Shown here: positions 54,301 through 60,300 of the stretch, piece after piece | Position numbering within the stretch: the first letter of the stretch is position 1 | How the letters are laid out: each line of letters opens with the position of its first letter | Assembly (NCBI RefSeq): GCF_015706575.1 | Contig: NW_024037050.1 | Location: 4,030,001 to 4,094,000, forward strand | Direction of reading: 5' to 3' | Length of the DNA stretch: 64,000 nt | From: Patiria miniata | Lineage: Eukaryota > Echinodermata > Asteroidea > Valvatida > Asterinidae | Program-made: the position numbers and the translations under genes | Notes under the pieces: generated by a model | Databases searched by the model: none | Told to the model about the DNA's origin: nothing | The model's input: only the letters and a program-made list of their open reading frames with translations

Positions 54301-57300
54301 ACTACAAGAAAATGATTGGTTTTCTTAGTTTTTCCAGCATCTACAAGCCCAAAACGTGAAACAAGTCAGTTTCACAATACTTGCTATAACATTTATTTTT
54401 TGCAAATCCATTTATTTCTGAAAATTGCAGCAAAAGCAAATGTTGTACATTCCCTTTAACTCATTCAACAATACTGCACTTGTTGTCAACTCCTGCAATA
54501 TAAATAGCACAGCTCATGCAACATTTATTGTATCCCATTCAAAGCCATCCAACACTGTATAAATACTTGTATTACTTTGAAACAAATCATTATAGCTTGT
54601 GAATATATTTGCAAATACTCGCAAACATTGCCTACGTGATTTTTAAATGTACATAAGTAGGTCTATATTCCCACCTTGTTGATGAGTGACATGGCATACA
54701 GGAGGACCTCTGAATCTTGGCCCTCGTCCTTCAGGAGTTCCATCACATTGCTCCATGTTGACTTGCCTTGTAGAGAAAAAAAGGAGAAAAATCCGAAATC
54801 TATTAAATGAACGTAGAGGGCGGAAGAGTACATGTACATTAAAGGGAATATACAACATTTGCAAACATCAAAAAATAAAACTACCAAATCATTTTGAAAT
54901 ACCTTGCTGGACTGTTAGTGAATGACAGTGTAAAGCATCCTGTAAAATCATGGCACCTGGTATACTGTCATTTTCAAGAAAAGTGGTATTTTTGTATCAA
55001 TTTCCAACGCTGGTCAGCCGGCCAGCGTTGGAAAAAACTGGCTTTTTTTCAAATACTGGCCCCAATTGACCATCGCACTTGTTTGCAATCGATTACACAC
55101 CTATGAACGGGTACAAGCCAGCTAGACTGGTTCCCTGACCTTACAATTCCCCAATGTATGTAAACTGCTCTGTTTCTTTTTATATGGAGTCGGGGAACCA
55201 GACTACATGAAAATTATTGTTTTTCTTGGTTTTTATAGCATTTTCGAACCCAAAACCTCAAAAAAGTCAGTTTAACTATATTTGCTATATATTTCCAACC
55301 CCCCAATTCCATCCATTTCTGAAAATTACAGCAAAAGCAAATGATGTATATTCCCTTTAAGTGTTGAATCTGGTTGCAGCGAGGGAGAACAGTAAGTCAA
55401 TGCAGGTTCTGGTTTGTCTTGGAGGTTTTTAATGCTCCGAAGATTGGTAAGTTTCAGTTGAGACCCCAACCACCCTCCCCACATTAAAAGGTTGGTGGTT
55501 CGGACTCCGGTATCTACGCTCGAATCTTTCTGCCCATACTGAAGACCAATGGGTTCCGTCCAAGTACCCCATCAACGGCCAGAAAAGGAGAGTTGGGGGT
55601 GACCTAGACTGGTTCCCGATCCATCCACTGCGTATTTGAATGTATCCAAAGTTATTGGAGGTGGGGATTAGTCTCGGAGACCATCGCAAGTTGAATTAGA
55701 ATGTATTTGCGCGCCGACGACCCCTGACGCTCACGCGAAGATGCTATGGCTATAGCTTTTGCACATTCAGGAAGTTATGCGTACTTCGCGCGAACCAGTG
55801 CAGTACGCGCACGCTGTGTGTCCCGTCCATGGAGCTCTCAAGAGCGGTAAAAATGCGCCCTCTTCGCGCACAGAGCCCATAGGCTTGGAGCCTGAACATA
55901 GCAGCGATGCAAATAATACTACTGAGATTGTTGTTTGACTGTTGGTCAGCCCTTATAAAAGATCATTTGCATTTATCCCAAAAGTACCGAATTATTATCA
56001 AAAATGTTGCTTGGACTAAAGGTCTTACTGATTCTAAGCACCCTACATGTATGAAACTATTCCTTCTGGCTTGCTGCCATTTAGAAGAAATCAAGAAATT
56101 TAGGCGCTTTCCAACGATGAGTCAATTGACACATTTTTGGAATGGAGTGCTACGACAAAATTTTGTTTTTGTGATCAAAATGTCGTAAGTAGTTTTTCAC
56201 TGTTTTCTCAAACAAAGTGTCATTGTTTACTGAGCTAAAACTTCAACAGGTTAGGTTTTGAATATTTTTCTTTCGATTTTGAGTGGTATTATTATTGGAA
56301 ACAAATAAAATGCATGAAAAGCAAATGATCCTACATGTATATACATGTATGTCTTTTAAGGCCAGTCCATAGCCAAATTCAGTGCGAAATGTACATGTAT
56401 TTGTTAGGGTACTTTTTGGATGACTCACAACTGGCTCAAATTCAACAATGAAAAGACCGAATTTATCATCATAGGTTCAAAGCAGCAATCGTGTAAAGTT
56501 CATGTTCCATCCATAAGGGTTGGTGATTCGACCATCCTGCCATCAAATCAAGTCAGAAATCTCAGCATTATCTTTGATTCATCTCTATCCATGGAACCTC
56601 ACCTTACATCAATCTCTAGATCAGTCTGCATGTCGATCCGTAACATCGGAGACATACGAAAATATCTTGACAAACACACAACTGAAATACTTGTTCACGC
56701 TTTCATCACATCCCAAATTGACATGGGTAATTCACTATTGTATGGCATTAACCTAAATCAACTAAACCGTTTGCAGCGACTACAAAACATCAGTCCCAGA
56801 CTAATCTCTCTCACTAGTAAACATTCTCACATCACTCCTGTATTAGCAGATCTCTACTGGCTTCCAGTATCATACATAATCAAATACAAACTTGGCCTAT
56901 TTGTGTACAAAATCCTCCACAACAATGCGCCGGAGTATATCATCGAGCTCATCCACCCGTACTCAACAGCACGCACCGGACTCCGCTCCAGTAAGCTCAT
57001 GATGCTTCACGAGCCCAGGACCTCCACTCTGTGGGGTGACAGATCCTTTACTGCAGCGTCAACCCGAGTGTGGAACCAACTCCCTCTGGCTATCAAATCA
57101 TCTCCATCCATTACAACATTTTAAGACAAATATAAAATCTCACCTGTACAAACAAGCTTACTCTCACAACACACAATCCTAACTTGACTTTCTCCTCCAG
57201 CGCCATGACGCCTTTTTAGGCGCATACCGGCGCTTTACAAATGTTCTTTATTATTATTATTATTACTGGGAAAATTCACAATGAAACTTCAACTGTTGAC

Positions 57301-60300
57301 ATCATTAAATTAGCTTTGCTTGCGCTTTTGCATATTTACATGTAACATTCATGTGGATGATGCTGACAACTATGAAGCAATACGGTTTTCTGAGCTACTG
57401 GAATCATTGAACCTTACACAGCATATTGAACAATCAACTCATGTTCTAGAACATACATTGGATTTGATCATTACCCGTAAATCAGAGACAATAATTGAAC
57501 GTATGCCTGTTGTTGATTATTTATTCTCAGATCATTATTCCATTTTGTGTAAACTTATTTTAAACAAACCTGATTTATCTGTAAAAGAGGTATCTTATAG
57601 GAAGATTAGCTCTGTAGATATGGATAAGTTTAAGAATGAAATCTCTGAATCTGATTTGTGTAATAACGACTCAAGCCAAGGTAAATCTGATGATCTTGAC
57701 CATTTGGCCATTTCATATAATACCATCCTTAGCATGCTTAGTGACATTGTTGATCATCATGCTCCTGTTGTTAAAAAAATGATTATTGCTCGGCCCTGCG
57801 TACCATGGTTTAATGAGGAAATCAGAATTGCTAAGAAAATGCGTAGAAAAGCTGAAAGGAGATGGAGAACAACTGGGCTTCAGCGTGATTTTGATTTGTT
57901 TAAGTTGAACAGAAATAAGGTCATTTTCTTGATGAACAATGCTCGTCAGGATTACTATTCCAACTTGATTAATGAAAATAGTAGTGATCAACGGAAATTG
58001 TTTCAGGTTAGCAGGTCTCTGCTCAATCTTAACAAAAGCTCTCTTGTGCCACCGCACACCGATGATTCGATGCTTGCGAATGAGATGGGTAATTTCTTTG
58101 TTCAAAAGATTTCCAATATCAGGTTGAGATTGAGTAATGAGACCTGCTCACCTCAGTTATCTTCCTCCACACCCTCATCACTTAGGTCTGGGGGAACATT
58201 GACCGATTTTGTGCAACTTTCTGAAGATGGTGTTCGTAAGCTCATTGTAGGTTCTAGTAAGAAGTGTTGTATCCTTGACCCTATTCCAATGAAGTTACTT
58301 ATGAGTTCTTTAGATCTGTTATTGCCTGTTATAACCAGAATGATTAATTCCTCTTTATGTACTGGTCATTTCCCAGCAGCCTGGAAATCAGCAGTGGTTT
58401 TACCATTGCTTAAAAAGCCTAGTCTAGACTTAAAGATGGAAAATTTTAGGCCTGTTAGTAATCTTCAATTCATATCTAAGTTGGTGGAAAAGGCAGTCGC
58501 ACTCCAACTACAATCTCATTTAACATTGAACGGTTTATATCCAATTACTCAGTCGGCCTACCGTAGTCACCATAGTACTGAGACGGCCTTATTGAAAGTT
58601 AAAAACGATTTACTAATGGCTATGGACAAACAACATGTTTCTTTATTAGTCTTACTTGATTTAAGTTCTGCTTTCGATACTTTAGATCATACGGTTTTGT
58701 TGAACAGGCTCCAGTCCATGTTTGGTATTGATGGGACTGTTCTCCTCTGGTTTAAATCTTATTTGTCTGACCGATCTCAACGGGTCTCTGTTCATGGTAA
58801 ACTGTCTCAGAAATTTGACCTTGATTTTTTGTACCCTGTATCAGTGTTCATTGTATTGTTGAATTTGCGTATACGTCTGTTTATTTTTTATTTTTTTTAT
58901 GACTGTAATGTGCATTTGAACATATTTTAAATGGAATTTGCGCACTATAAATTAATAAATTATTATTATTATTATAATTATGTATAAGCATAAACCGGGC
59001 CTTTGGATGACTTTGCTTTTCGACTGAATAGGATTATAAAGTGGCGTTCCCCGTGCTCTTTTCGAATTTCATCCCAAAAAGTAGATTTCTTTTCTCAATT
59101 GCTAACTTTTCTAGCAAAGAAAAAGTTATTCACTTTTCGATGTGACATCAGCTGAAAATCTGTTTCAAGAGCACGCGGAAAACAATGTTAACAAAATTAA
59201 CTTAAGTACCTTGTTCTTTGTCGACTACACACGTTGCTTGATACAGAACTGTAGCATTTGTGTCTGTGTACTCCACAAAGACCAGTAGCAGCTTCAGTGA
59301 TGTCTTGACTACCAGACGATACTGCAGGAAACAATACCAAATAAAGTAAATAAGATAACTTTCATCTGCACCTGCTTTGAAGGGGCTCAACTTAGGCCAA
59401 ATCAAAACACAAGCTTGTAGTACATGTATTACATAAAAGAAAATTGACCAAATTACACGTATATTTACTGAGTGTATAGCTGGCAATTTTCTCATGATAT
59501 AATTTTTAGAAAACAGACGCTGCATGCACACAATCTTTCCAACAATCCCTCTAGGTTGAGATCATTATCAAAATCAACCCTCCGGCCGAAAATCCCTGTG
59601 TCCATCATTAGTGGCAGGATTAAAATCTGGATTTTTAAAAAATTCGTTTTGAATTCCACTATTCGGTTTCGATTTTGGAAACCGGATATTCAAAACCAAC
59701 CCTAAAAAAATTCAGCCTTCCATTTTTTTTTTTTGGTAACATAGGTTAAAGAAAACAACTGGAACATCCCCCAATTTGCTCCATGGTCTCTGATTGTAAC
59801 TGCATTCATTTGCTAATGGTCTTCTCGGTATATGAATAGCCTGCCCATTGGACTTACCGAGAGTTCTCATCAATTTTTTCAACATTACAGCTCTGGAGTG
59901 TTTTTGTAAAGGCCCAGTGTTTATTGAATCCTGCAAACTGCACCCAATCATTCAGAGGGCCTAATCTAAAATCGGATATTCAGTTTGCATGGTTTGAAAA
60001 AAAAATCAGAAATCACCGAAATCTCCCAACACTATCCGTCATGTGTTAGCATAGTGTGCACTGTGTGATGTGTAAAAATCGGTTGTTTGAAAATAAAAGC
60101 GCATACGCCCATGTATCTGTATTGTGCATTGCAATATATCCACACTGCGTCATCTGTTGAAATTTTATATGGTCCAGGTAGCGTGTGAAGCCGGTGGCGG
60201 AAATGTCGGCAAGGAACGTCCCTAAATCCTCCAAAATCCACCAAGGTACAGGAACCCAATGGCACTTTCTTTGTACTTTCAACGGACATCACATCCCATT

